From the NCBI GenBank assembly GCA_021800255.1, contig JAJYZC010000019.1, positions 1-48,634 on the forward strand: 48,634 nt of DNA, given 5' to 3'. This DNA comes from Acidobacteriota bacterium. Lineage in GTDB: Bacteria; Acidobacteriota; Terriglobia; Terriglobales; Acidobacteriaceae. Positions 35,401 through 42,753 of this stretch are shown piece by piece (position 1 is the first letter of the stretch; each line of letters starts with the position of its first letter). Under the pieces are notes generated by a model. That model did no database searches, was not told the origin of the DNA, and was given only the letters and a program-made list of their open reading frames with translations. The position numbers and the translations under genes are program-made.

Positions 35401-38368
35401 GCGCCGTCGAGACATTGATGGCGCCCGATGTTCCTTTGATGGCGCCGTTCGACGTGTCGGTGGCCGTGATGGTCTGGCTGCCGTTGGTCTTCAGCGTAGC
35501 CGAAAAGCTCTTGGTTCCGTTGACAAGGGTCGAAGCTCCAGGCAGCACCGCTGCTCCGTCGGTGCTGGTGAAGGCCACCGTATCAGCGAAACTGGTGACT
35601 GTGTTGCCGTAAGCGTCCTGCGCAGTTACCGCGAAGTTGAAGGCCACATTGTTGGTGGCGTTGGCCGGCGCGCTGACCAGCAGCTTGGAGACCGCGGCCG
35701 GGCTGACCGTGATGGCGCCCGTAGTTCCCGCGAGTGATGAGGTTACTGTGTCGGTGGCAGTAATCGTCTGGCTGCCGGCAGTCTTGAGGGTTGCCGAGAA
35801 GCTGCCCACACCGCTGGCCAGGGTCGAATTCGACGGTAATGCCGCGGCCGCGTCGGTGCTGGTGAAGTGTACCGTGCCGGAGTAGCTGGTGACTGTGTTA
35901 CCGTAGGCGTCCTTGGCAGTGACCGAAATACTGATAGCGGTTCCCGCCGTGGCCGAGCTGGGAGCAGAGACTAAGAGCTGGGTAGCCGAGGCTGGGCTCA
36001 CCGTCACGGTCCCCGTGGTTGCGGTCAGCGACGAAGTGACTGTATCGGTCGCGGTGATGGTCTGGCTGCCGGCCGTCTTCAGCGTGGCCTGGAAGCTGCC
36101 CACGCCGCTGGTCAGGGTGGAGTTGGCGGGCAGTGCCGCAGCCGCGTCAGTGCTGGTGAAGTGTACCGTGCCCGTGTAGCCGGTAGCGGTGTTGCCATAC
36201 TGGTCCTGCGCCGTCACGGAAACGGTAATCGCAGTTCCGGCCGTCGCCGTCGCCGGAGCCGAGATTACCAACTTCGAGGCCGCCGCCGCGCTCACCGTGA
36301 TAGCGCCCGAAGTTCCGGTGATCGACGGCGTTATGGTGTCAGTGGCCGTAACCGTTTTGCTTCCGGCCGTCTTCAAGGTAACGGAGAAGACCTTGACGCC
36401 ATTGGTCAGGGCGGAGTTCGCCGGCAGTACGGCATTTGTGTCGCTGCTGGTGATGGCGACGATTCCACTGTAATTCGTGATGGTGTTGCCGTAGGCGTCT
36501 TCGGCCGTCACGGTCACATTGATCGCTGTTCCGGCGGTGGCCGTTGAGGGCGCAGACACCGCCAGTTTAGAGACCGCGGCCGCGCTGACCGTGATTGCGC
36601 CTGTGCTTCCTGTGATCGATGAGGTTGCTGTGTCGGTGGCCGTAATCGTCTGGCTCCCGGCGGTCTTCAGCGTGGCCTGGAAGCTGCCCGCGCCGCTGGT
36701 CAGGGTAGAGTTGGCGGGCAGTGTCGCTGCTGCGTCAGTGCTGGTGAAGTGTACCGTGCCCGCGTAGCCGGTGGCGGTGTTGCCATAGGGATCCTGCGCG
36801 GTTACCGAGACGGTAATGGCCGCCCCGGCGCTGGCTGTGGCCGGCGCTGAAACCACCAGCTTCGAAGCCGCCGCAGCGATCACCGTGATAGCGCCCGACG
36901 TTCCAGTGATCGACGTCGTTACGGTGTCGGTGGCCGTAACCGCCTTGCTTCCGGCGGTCTTGAGAGTAACCTGAAAGCTCTTGGTGCCGCTGGCCAGCGC
37001 CGAGTTCGACGGCAGCACGGCCGCCGAATCAGTGCTGGTGAACGCAACCGTTCCCGCATAGCTGGTCGCGGTGTTGCCATAAGCATCTTCCGCCGTCACA
37101 GTCACATTGATCGCTGTTCCGGCGGTGGCCGTTGAGGGGGCGGAGACGGCCAGCTTGGAGACTGCGGCCGCGTTCACGGTAATAGCGCCCGTGACCCCGG
37201 TGATCGAAGCGGTGGTTGTGTCGGTTGCGGCAATGGTCTGGCTGCCGGCCGTCTTCAAGGTCGCTTGGAAGCTGCCCACGCCGCTGGCGAGCGTCGAATT
37301 GCTTGGCAATACCGCCTGCGCATCGGAACTGGTGAATTTTATTGTGCCCGAGTAGCTGGTGGCCGTATTACCGTCTACATCCAGCGCCGTCACAGTAAAG
37401 CTCACCGTTCCTCCGGCGGTCACCGTCGTCGAAGACTTGACGGCGAGGGCAAGGTGCGTGGCCGCGCCGGCGCTGACGTTGAGCGTATAGGCTTGCGTAG
37501 CTGGCGTGTCGCCAAAGTTATCTGCCGCCTTTACCGTGAAGGTTGCAGGGCCAGAAGTGGTGGGTGTGCCCGTGATGGCGCCGGTGGAGGCGTTGAGCGA
37601 TAGACCTGCGGGCAAGCTGCCCGCGCTGATGCTATAGGTGAGCGCGCCGGCGCCTCCGGTGGCTGCCACTGAGCCGGTGTAGGCCAGGCCGGCGGTGGCT
37701 GTCGCCGGCGTGAGCGTTGCCGGCAGCGTGATGGCCGGCGCCGCAGCGATGGTAAAGTTCAACTGTGCGGTAGCCGTCAACGGGTTCGGCGTGCCGGAAT
37801 CGGTCACCGTGAAGGTGATGTCGTAAGTGCCGGCGCAAGAGGCCGTTACAGTGCCTGTAATCGCGCCAGTACTTTTATTCAGAGTGAGGCATGAGGGCAG
37901 GGAACCGTTGCTGACCGTCCAGGTGTAAGGGCTGATGCCGCCGCTGGCCTGCAAGGTCACGCTGAACGCCGAGCCGACCGAGCTGTCTAACGCAGATGCC
38001 GAGGTGGTGACGGACGGCTTGGCTGGAATCGTAATGGTGGCCGAGCCGCTCTTGGTTGGGTCGGCCACTGAGGTAGCTGTCACCGTCGCGGTCTGCGCTG
38101 AGCTGGTGGCCGCTGGCGCCGTGTAGGTGGCTGAGGTGGTGCTCGTGTTCGATAGGGTCCCGTCGCCGCTCAGGCTCCATTTCACGCCTGCTGCGTTCGT
38201 GTCGTTGGTGACCTTCGCCGTCAGCGTTACCGTATCCGCGCCGTCAACCGAAGAAGCGGATGCCGTTACGGTCACGCTGGCTGGAGGTGCAGAACTGCCC
38301 CCGCAGCCCGATAGCCAGATGAGTCCAAGAATCCCAGCACATAGCAGCGCAGACCTTTTCGCTAACAT
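32417..38368 (-). CDS. giant surface lipoprotein with tandem Ig-like repeats
   Basis: This 1983-residue protein opens with a lipoprotein signal (MLAKRSALLCAGILGLIWLSGC, lipid Cys22). Residues about 30-300 hold Ig-like and putative-Ig (He_PIG-like) modules. From about 300 to 985 there are seven tandem repeats of about 98 residues with the core KLAVSAPSTATAGTAI..VTAEDAYGNT, TVAFTSTD, LKTAGSQTITATDT. More putative-Ig modules follow, then carboxypeptidase-regulatory-like domains (SISGVVYLNN; FTVSGTVSYPGSQTGQTYLYL) near 1320-1500, and fibronectin-like segments to the end. It is probably an outer-surface adhesin or stalk, exported through Sec. No enzymatic domain is visible. The divergent HTH-TM-TolB-TPR gene may control it. 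Confidence 0.82.
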   Translation of the reverse strand: MLAKRSALLCAGILGLIWLSGCGGSSAPPASVTVTASASSVDGADTVTLTAKVTNDTNAAGVKWSLSGDGTLSNTSTTSATYTAPAATSSAQTATVTATSVADPTKSGSATITIPAKPSVTTSASALDSSVGSAFSVTLQASGGISPYTWTVSNGSLPSCLTLNKSTGAITGTVTASCAGTYDITFTVTDSGTPNPLTATAQLNFTIAAAPAITLPATLTPATATAGLAYTGSVAATGGAGALTYSISAGSLPAGLSLNASTGAITGTPTTSGPATFTVKAADNFGDTPATQAYTLNVSAGAATHLALAVKSSTTVTAGGTVSFTVTALDVDGNTATSYSGTIKFTSSDAQAVLPSNSTLASGVGSFQATLKTAGSQTIAATDTTTASITGVTGAITVNAAAVSKLAVSAPSTATAGTAINVTVTAEDAYGNTATSYAGTVAFTSTDSAAVLPSNSALASGTKSFQVTLKTAGSKAVTATDTVTTSITGTSGAITVIAAAASKLVVSAPATASAGAAITVSVTAQDPYGNTATGYAGTVHFTSTDAAATLPANSTLTSGAGSFQATLKTAGSQTITATDTATSSITGSTGAITVSAAAVSKLAVSAPSTATAGTAINVTVTAEDAYGNTITNYSGIVAITSSDTNAVLPANSALTNGVKVFSVTLKTAGSKTVTATDTITPSITGTSGAITVSAAAASKLVISAPATATAGTAITVSVTAQDQYGNTATGYTGTVHFTSTDAAAALPANSTLTSGVGSFQATLKTAGSQTITATDTVTSSLTATTGTVTVSPASATQLLVSAPSSATAGTAISISVTAKDAYGNTVTSYSGTVHFTSTDAAAALPSNSTLASGVGSFSATLKTAGSQTITATDTVTSSLAGTTGAITVSPAAVSKLLVSAPANATNNVAFNFAVTAQDAYGNTVTSFADTVAFTSTDGAAVLPGASTLVNGTKSFSATLKTNGSQTITATDTSNGAIKGTSGAINVSTALIINTTTLPPGNVGISYSQTLTASGGTGTGYTWSATSSNLSSYSLALTTSGSNGLVSGTPSQSGTASFTANVKDSAGNTATQALTIQVYAGLTLPASNSLPTGYIGETYPGTIVGTGGSNNLSIAITSALSPVNGTLAANLSGATVSFIGTPTTATTESISVKLTDNTTGNSISQTYSFTISTPTYSLPTTNPPAATVGQAYSQTITANVTGGSGNYAWLINGTEIPSNGTPTALGASGLAAEFYASDTGGTTLTLATASGTPPSTTGSVPFNAEIYDNTTNQNSNTQSYTITVNPSGGSISGVVYLNNLCVSGSLPFTFTVTATPSSGSPTQISTDDFGSYSFQNLPFGTYTVSVAPVSGAESTIALPASYNVTLSSTNSTITGENFNASVGFTVSGTVSYPGSQTGQTYLYLQNNNCGGNQGNPGTSISAAALTSGGAYTIHNISPGSYTLYAWMDSTGISSGTDYPGGQGELNTNDPTGSNSSVQVTSGDVTGANVSLSNATYATPPSNPSFHVIPVNGGWLLSYTPPTVNLTNGNQVEAANEYALQWAVSNGTDSDGATCSLGSGGQFSTVAGSHTFYATGTSQDVWIVNNTSMGAGTFTAGQSYCFQARAFNTLASTTHPSGWATYTDSDGNAEAVAANSSTSFCTTNCTTVSGAVTIPSGVNIASGAPLYVGYFQQNSSGKGPSAIYATEITSPVSGGSGNSYQLTIPNGSGYVLFGILDQNNDGMIDAYDVTDVRHNNKSGVTFSGGSMTGQNLTLPSANSNAEVQTLYSSCGSNCSSYAIDLTVTESNKLPVSVQLTSGPNLLNPVDLSSSVVSGNSGGQFEYESNIPGGTPNVGDQYNFTVTYSDGSQDTGSTVNGKVVGWNGGSTVTGASDAPSNLQTSGSNPDQPNFSWTDATSSTLSTDLYSFYLSQSTNCNGNCTIWQIPGQNSNSSGFSSSITSLTWGTDPTGGGSTPTGSLSPSNQYSWSIYVQDSNGNQAQASTSYTP
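35400..37461 (-). repeat. tandem coding repeat, seven units of about 294 bp
   Basis: This DNA encodes the seven Ig-like units of the giant lipoprotein. Units 2 and 4 resemble each other more than their neighbours, as do units 3 and 5, so a two-unit block of about 588 bp was probably duplicated: a near-identical stretch beginning TCACATTGATCGCTGTTCCG occurs at about 36512 and again at about 37098. Confidence 0.8.
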
Positions 38369-38472
38369 CGCTTTCCCCCGGCTTTTGTAGTAAGATCAAT
38401 GAATCAATGAATGGAAGACACCCCCTGAAGAGGCTTTTTTACATTCAGGGCGAGTGGACATCAAGCGCAAGC

Positions 38473-38518
38473 GAAATCAGCCGAAGCCTTCCAATTTCGT
38501 TTGATTTCGGCTGTTTTC
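38473..38518. promoter_or_regulatory. 13-bp inverted repeat in the lipoprotein/regulator divergent promoter region
   Basis: GAAATCAGCCGAA (38473-38485) and TTCGGCTGTTTTC (38506-38518) are complementary at 12 of 13 positions with a 20-base spacer. The site lies between the divergent starts at 38368 and 38602. It may be an operator for the HTH protein next to it, or an mRNA hairpin. Confidence 0.4.
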
Positions 38519-38601
38519 GAGCCGGTTTCGCTAACCTGAGGCAGGTTTTGGGCACCGTGGAAGACTAGGCAATTGCGAACTCGTATTAAGGATCGAGTCC
38601 C

Positions 38602-40398
38602 GTGGGTGCAACTCCTAAATCCCGCCCTTCTACTCCCAAAGGCGCTCCCGTGCGCCTGAATAGCTGGAAGCAGATCGCGGCCTACCTTGACCGCGACCCA
38701 CGTACCGTACAGTTGTGGGAAAAGGAAGAGGGCCTTCCTGTTCACCGCCTCAACCATCACGCCAGGCCCAGCGTGTATGCCTATGCAGATGAGATTGATG
38801 CTTGGCTGGAGGCTCGCTCCCAAGCAGAAGCCGCCGGGGATGCGAACGCCAGACCCCGCGCAGCACAAAGCGCAAAATCGCCTGCAAAGCACGTCTACGA
38901 GTTTGCCGCGCTTCTATTTGCCGTGCTGCTGCCGGCGGTGGCGTGGATTGCCCGCCGCCGTCAAGCGCCGATCCCTGCGTCCGCCTCGACGCTGGCCGTG
39001 CTGCCCTTTGAAAATCAGACCACGGCCGGCGATTATTTCGCCGACGGGCTGACCAGCGGGGTCATCTCCGATCTGGGCAGAATTGGGAAGGTCCGCGTCA
39101 TCTCCCTGCCCTCGATGCTGTCCTTCAAAAGCCACCGTCTTCAAACGCGGCAGGTCGCGGCGGAATTGCGCGCTTCGCTGGTGCTGCTGGGCGCCGTCGT
39201 CCAGACGGGCAATCAAATTCAGGTCACAGTAGAACTTGTAAATCCCGTCAGGAACGCGCATCTGTGGAGCGCCACCTATAACAGCAATGCCGGCAACCTG
39301 CTCACCTTTCAGCATGAGGTCGCCTCTCAGGTGGCTATGGGCGTCACGCGCCGCGTCACCGGCTCCGCGCCGCCGATGGTCTTCCCGCATGGAACCGTGG
39401 ATCCCAGGGCCCGGCAGGCGTATCTCGCGGGCCGCGCCTATTGGAACCAGCACGACCTTCGCAAGCTGCAAAAGGCCATTGTCTTCTTCCGCCAAGCCAT
39501 TGCCATCGATCCCCAATACCCCCAGGCCTACGCTCGCCTGGCCGAGTCCTATGATCTGATCGCCGGCAGCGGCGTCCTATCTGACGCCGAAGCATTCCAC
39601 CGCGCCAAAGCCTCGGCACGGATTGCCCTTACCCTCGATCCGTCGTCCGCTCCCGCTTACAATGCGCTGGCCCTGGCCACCTACCAGCAAGATTGGGATT
39701 TTTTTCGCGCCGAGCACTACTTCCAAAGGGCCGTAGAACTGAATCCTGACTATGCCGTCGCTCACCAGTGGTACGGAAACTTCCTCACCGACATGTTGCG
39801 CTTTGACCAAAGCATCGCCGAGCTCCGCATGGCCAATGAGCTCGATCCGCTATCGCCGACGGTGGGCAGCGATCTGGCCGATGGCTACCTCCATGCCGGC
39901 CGTCTCACTGACGCTGACGCCGAACTCAAGCGCGTTCTGGGTTTTTATCCGGACTTCATTCCCGCCGACCTTTACCGCATCCGGCTCTATACACGCCAAG
40001 GCGATCTGGCCGCCGCTGAAACCGAAGCTAAAATTTACCTCCAGCGATCCGGAGACGAAACTCCTTGGCGGACAATCGAAGTCCAGCGCCTTGCCGCAGG
40101 CGGAAATCTCGATCGAGCACGTGCCGAGGTGCACCGGCTGATCAGCGGAACCCACTCCCCGCCCTTCGATTCCTATTGCGTTGCGCAGCTTCTCTTTGCG
40201 GCCGGAGAAAAGGAAGCCGGTTACCGTGCCCTCGAAGAGGCTTACCGCGAACACTCCTGGCGCCTGACGTCCATGCTGGTTGATCCCAGCTTTGAGCCGG
40301 TGCGTAATGAGCCGCACTTCCGGGATTTGGCGCGGCGCGTGGGCCTGCCCAATCTCGCCAGCCCTCCTGCCGCAGGGAACCAGAGACCAAGCTCCTGA
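38602..40398 (+). CDS. HTH - membrane helix - TolB-like - TPR protein
   Basis: This 598-residue protein starts with GTG, nine bases after AAGGA. Residues about 18-70 form a winged helix-turn-helix of the MerR/excisionase kind (SWKQIAAYLDRDPRTVQLWEKEEGLPVHR...DEIDAWLEAR). A single membrane helix is at about 98-118 (YEFAALLFAVLLPAVAWIARRR). Residues 128-255 are a TolB/FlgO-like domain (LAVLPFENQTTAGDYFADGLTSGVISDL). From about 270 to 590 there are TPR repeats (AIVFFRQAIAIDPQYPQAYARLAESY; HYFQRAVELNPDYAVAHQWYG). The layout suggests a membrane-anchored DNA-binding sensor whose TolB/TPR part lies outside. It is divergent from the giant lipoprotein gene. Confidence 0.85.
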   Translation: MGATPKSRPSTPKGAPVRLNSWKQIAAYLDRDPRTVQLWEKEEGLPVHRLNHHARPSVYAYADEIDAWLEARSQAEAAGDANARPRAAQSAKSPAKHVYEFAALLFAVLLPAVAWIARRRQAPIPASASTLAVLPFENQTTAGDYFADGLTSGVISDLGRIGKVRVISLPSMLSFKSHRLQTRQVAAELRASLVLLGAVVQTGNQIQVTVELVNPVRNAHLWSATYNSNAGNLLTFQHEVASQVAMGVTRRVTGSAPPMVFPHGTVDPRARQAYLAGRAYWNQHDLRKLQKAIVFFRQAIAIDPQYPQAYARLAESYDLIAGSGVLSDAEAFHRAKASARIALTLDPSSAPAYNALALATYQQDWDFFRAEHYFQRAVELNPDYAVAHQWYGNFLTDMLRFDQSIAELRMANELDPLSPTVGSDLADGYLHAGRLTDADAELKRVLGFYPDFIPADLYRIRLYTRQGDLAAAETEAKIYLQRSGDETPWRTIEVQRLAAGGNLDRARAEVHRLISGTHSPPFDSYCVAQLLFAAGEKEAGYRALEEAYREHSWRLTSMLVDPSFEPVRNEPHFRDLARRVGLPNLASPPAAGNQRPSS

Positions 40399-40444
40399 GC
40401 TCGCTTGACTGCATGACTTCGCTGGTTGGAGTTCGCATTTGGAA

Positions 40445-40521
40445 TGGTGGGCAGTGCAGGGCTCGAACCTGCGACCTCCTGCTTGTAAGGCAGGCGCTCT
40501 AACCAACTGAGCTAACCGCCC
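40445..40521 (-). tRNA. tRNA-Val (anticodon TAC)
   Basis: The minus strand folds into a full cloverleaf: acceptor GGGCGGT/ACTGCCC, D arm TAGCTCAGTTGGTTAGAGC, anticodon stem CCTGC/GCAGG with loop CTTACAA (anticodon TAC), T arm GCAGGTTCGAGCCCTGC, discriminator A and an encoded CCA at 40445-40447. It reads GTA and probably all valine codons. Confidence 0.95.
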
Positions 40522-40768
40522 GCGTTGCGGCCGCTTGAGTGACGGGTGCGACGTGACCGGCAGTGAAACCGGAGGTGTGAGGAACGAGGTTTCAACCTCA
40601 TATTCCGGCGTCCTTACCGATTTACGCCGATGCTGTTATTTTACCGCTTACGTGTGGGTGCAGCCTAAGCGCTGAGGGCAGGAGCTTAGCTTGCCGCGTG
40701 TGCGCAGAGGGTTTTTGCGCCGCCGCGCCGGCGGTATTCTGGTTGGGAAGGGAAGGCTCGAGCCGGCT

Positions 40769-40993
40769 GTGAATGAGATTGGCAAAGCGCTGATCGGGTT
40801 TGGGCTGCTCCTGGCGCTGATGGGAGCGGCGCTGTTGTTCGCCGGCCGCGTGGGTCTGCCGCTCGGCCGGCTGCCCGGCGATTTCGCTTACAAAGGCAGG
40901 AATTTTTCCTTCTATTTTCCTCTCGGCACCAGCATTCTACTCAGCGTGGCGCTGTCTGCGCTCCTATATCTCATCTCGCGCTTCCACCGCTGA
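40769..40993 (+). CDS. DUF2905-family small membrane protein
   Basis: This 74-residue protein has two membrane helices, IGKALIGFGLLLALMGAALLF and FPLGTSILLSVALSALLYLI, joined by the family phrase GRVGLPLGRLPGDFAYKGRNFSFYFP. I use the GTG at 40769, which gives the standard DUF2905 length; an upstream GTG at 40691 would add an unrelated basic tail. No clear ribosome site marks either start. The function of the family is unknown. It converges on ispG. Confidence 0.85.
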   Translation: MNEIGKALIGFGLLLALMGAALLFAGRVGLPLGRLPGDFAYKGRNFSFYFPLGTSILLSVALSALLYLISRFHR

Positions 40994-41088
40994 AGCATCT
41001 TCCGGCCGTTGCATATCCAAGCCAAAGCAATCGTGAAGGTGCGCTCTTTGCGCCCACGCTTCTCTGCGATTGCGGCCGAGGTTCGCTG

Positions 41089-42339
41089 CTACCTGGCGGC
41101 AACGAGATCGCCGCTGCGGGCGCCCTGGCCGTAGTGGGATTCAACGTAGCGGTCGAGGATCTGCTTGAACTCGGCGACGATGGTGTCCCCGCGCAGCGTG
41201 GTGGAGAGCTTGCCGTCGATATAGACCGGAGCCTTGGGCTCCTCGAAGGTGCCGGGCAGGCTGATGCCGAGGTTGGCGTGCTTGCTTTCACCGGGTCCGT
41301 TGACGACGCAGCCCATCACAGCCACCTTCAACTCCTCGACGCCGGGATACTTTTTGCGCCACTCTGGCATGGAGGTGCGCAGGTAGTTCTGAATCTGCTC
41401 GGCCAGCTCCTGGAAATAGGTGCTCGTTGTCCGGCCGCAGCCCGGGCAGCTCGTAACCTGGGGCATGAAGCTGCGCAGCGAGAGCGATTGCAGAATCTGC
41501 TGCGACGCCAGGACCTCCTCGGTGCGGTCGCCGCCGGGCCGCGGCGTGAGCGAGACGCGAATGGTGTCGCCGATGCCGGCCAAGAGCAGCGGAGCAAGGC
41601 CGGCCGTTGAGGCGATCAGTCCCTTCGATCCCATCCCTGCCTCCGTCAGGCCCAGGTGGAGCGGGTAATCGCAGCGCGCGGCCAGCCGGGTGTAGACGTC
41701 GAGCAGGTCGCGCACGCCCGATACCTTGGCGGAGAGGATAATCATGTCGTGGCCGAGGCCGTAACGCTCGGCGGCGGCGGCGGAGTTGAGGGCGCTGGCG
41801 ATCATGGCTTCGATCATGACCTCGCGCGCGGGCTGGGGATGCGCGGAGCGGGCGTTTTCGTCCATCATTTTGGTGAGCAGGCTTTGATCGAGCGAACCCC
41901 AGTTGACGCCGATGCGGACGGGCTTGTGGTTCTCAACCGCGCACTCGACCATGGTGCGGAAGTTCTCATCGTCTTTGCGGCCGATGGAGACGTTGCCGGG
42001 GTTGATGCGGTACTTGGCCAGGGCGCGCGCTGTGGCCGGGTACTTCTTCAGCAGGATGTGGCCGTTGTAGTGGAAGTCGCCGACGATGGGCACGCGGATG
42101 CCGCGTTTGTCGAGAGCTTCAACAATGTAGGGAACGGCCGCTGCGGCGTCCTCGTTGTTGACCGTGACGCGCACAAGCTCAGAGCCGGCCAGGGCCAGGG
42201 CTGCGACCTGCTCGACGGTGGCCTCGACATCGGCCGTGTCAGTGTTGGTCATTGACTGGACGACAACCGGGACCTCCCAGCCAACACGAACCTGGCCGAT
42301 GTGGACGGTAGGGGTTTTTCTGCGCTGAATCTCCGCCAT
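41089..42339 (-). CDS. ispG: 4-hydroxy-3-methylbut-2-enyl diphosphate synthase IspG (GcpE)
   Basis: IspG makes HMBPP from methylerythritol cyclodiphosphate, the penultimate step of the MEP isoprenoid pathway, with a [4Fe-4S] cluster. The ATG at 42339 gives 416 residues; a TTG upstream is less likely. The TIM-barrel part opens with [20 protein letters not shown], and [13 protein letters not shown] is characteristic. The cluster cysteines are in [10 protein letters not shown] and [10 protein letters not shown], followed by the Glu of NGPGESKHA. It is the compact two-domain form. Other MEP genes are not in the window. Confidence 0.96.
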   Translation of the reverse strand: MAEIQRRKTPTVHIGQVRVGWEVPVVVQSMTNTDTADVEATVEQVAALALAGSELVRVTVNNEDAAAAVPYIVEALDKRGIRVPIVGDFHYNGHILLKKYPATARALAKYRINPGNVSIGRKDDENFRTMVECAVENHKPVRIGVNWGSLDQSLLTKMMDENARSAHPQPAREVMIEAMIASALNSAAAAERYGLGHDMIILSAKVSGVRDLLDVYTRLAARCDYPLHLGLTEAGMGSKGLIASTAGLAPLLLAGIGDTIRVSLTPRPGGDRTEEVLASQQILQSLSLRSFMPQVTSCPGCGRTTSTYFQELAEQIQNYLRTSMPEWRKKYPGVEELKVAVMGCVVNGPGESKHANLGISLPGTFEEPKAPVYIDGKLSTTLRGDTIVAEFKQILDRYVESHYGQGARSGDLVAAR

Positions 42340-42743
42340 GAGACTAGTGTACCTTTCAGGCGAGCAGAGCAAGAGACGCGCTGAATTACAGTTTTACAGT
42401 TTTGCAGTTTCTGTAAATCCGTGAGGAGGGGTGGGCGGAAGCTATTGATTTCTCGATATTTTTTGGAAAGTTACAGTTTTACAGCCACGAAAACGAATTG
42501 CTTGGATCCGGTGGTTGAATCAGCAGCAAACTTATGATTCAGAATAACTTGCAAGCTAAATTCACAAGCGGTTGCCAGCCCAGACCGCGCAGCCGGATTG
42601 CTCTATGCTGTTGATTTCGCATGGCTCCAAGCAAAAGCGACAAGAGGTTCCGCGGCGGGACGGCCGGCGGCGCGCTTCTGCGCCGGTCTTCTGATGGATT
42701 CCATTGTGCGCCAGGGGAGGGTAATTTTGCGCAAGGGCAGCTT
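42340..42743. other. intergenic region between ispG and the restriction-modification gene
   Basis: No gene is supported. An exact 14-base word, TTACAGTTTTACAG, occurs at 42386-42399 and 42471-42484, 85 bases apart, and the first copy can pair with CTGTAA at 42411-42416. The stretch from 42440 to 42560 is AT-rich. The word AGCTTTCAGCTTTCA at 42739-42753 spans the end of the restriction gene. Confidence 0.5.
42386..42484. repeat. exact 14-bp direct repeat TTACAGTTTTACAG
   Basis: Copies at 42386-42399 and 42471-42484 are identical and lie upstream of ispG on its strand. They could be regulatory half sites, or traces of an insertion. Confidence 0.55.
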
Positions 42744-42753
42744 TCAGCTTTCA
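42739..42753. repeat. AGCTTTCAGCTTTCA word at the 3' end of the restriction gene
   Basis: The same 15-base word as at 24406-24420 spans the last codons and stop of the minus-strand gene. A shorter copy (AGCTTTCAGG) is at 1543-1552, shortly after the hom stop. Confidence 0.5.

Noticed and set aside
34802..35737. A 311-codon plus-strand frame within the giant lipoprotein gene
   Set aside because: Antisense of the repeat region; Arg/Gly-rich, repeats with the host gene and has no known motif.
40586..40599. GAGGT/ACCTC hairpin between the tRNA and the DUF2905 gene, considered as a terminator
   Set aside because: Only five pairs and no T-run on either strand.
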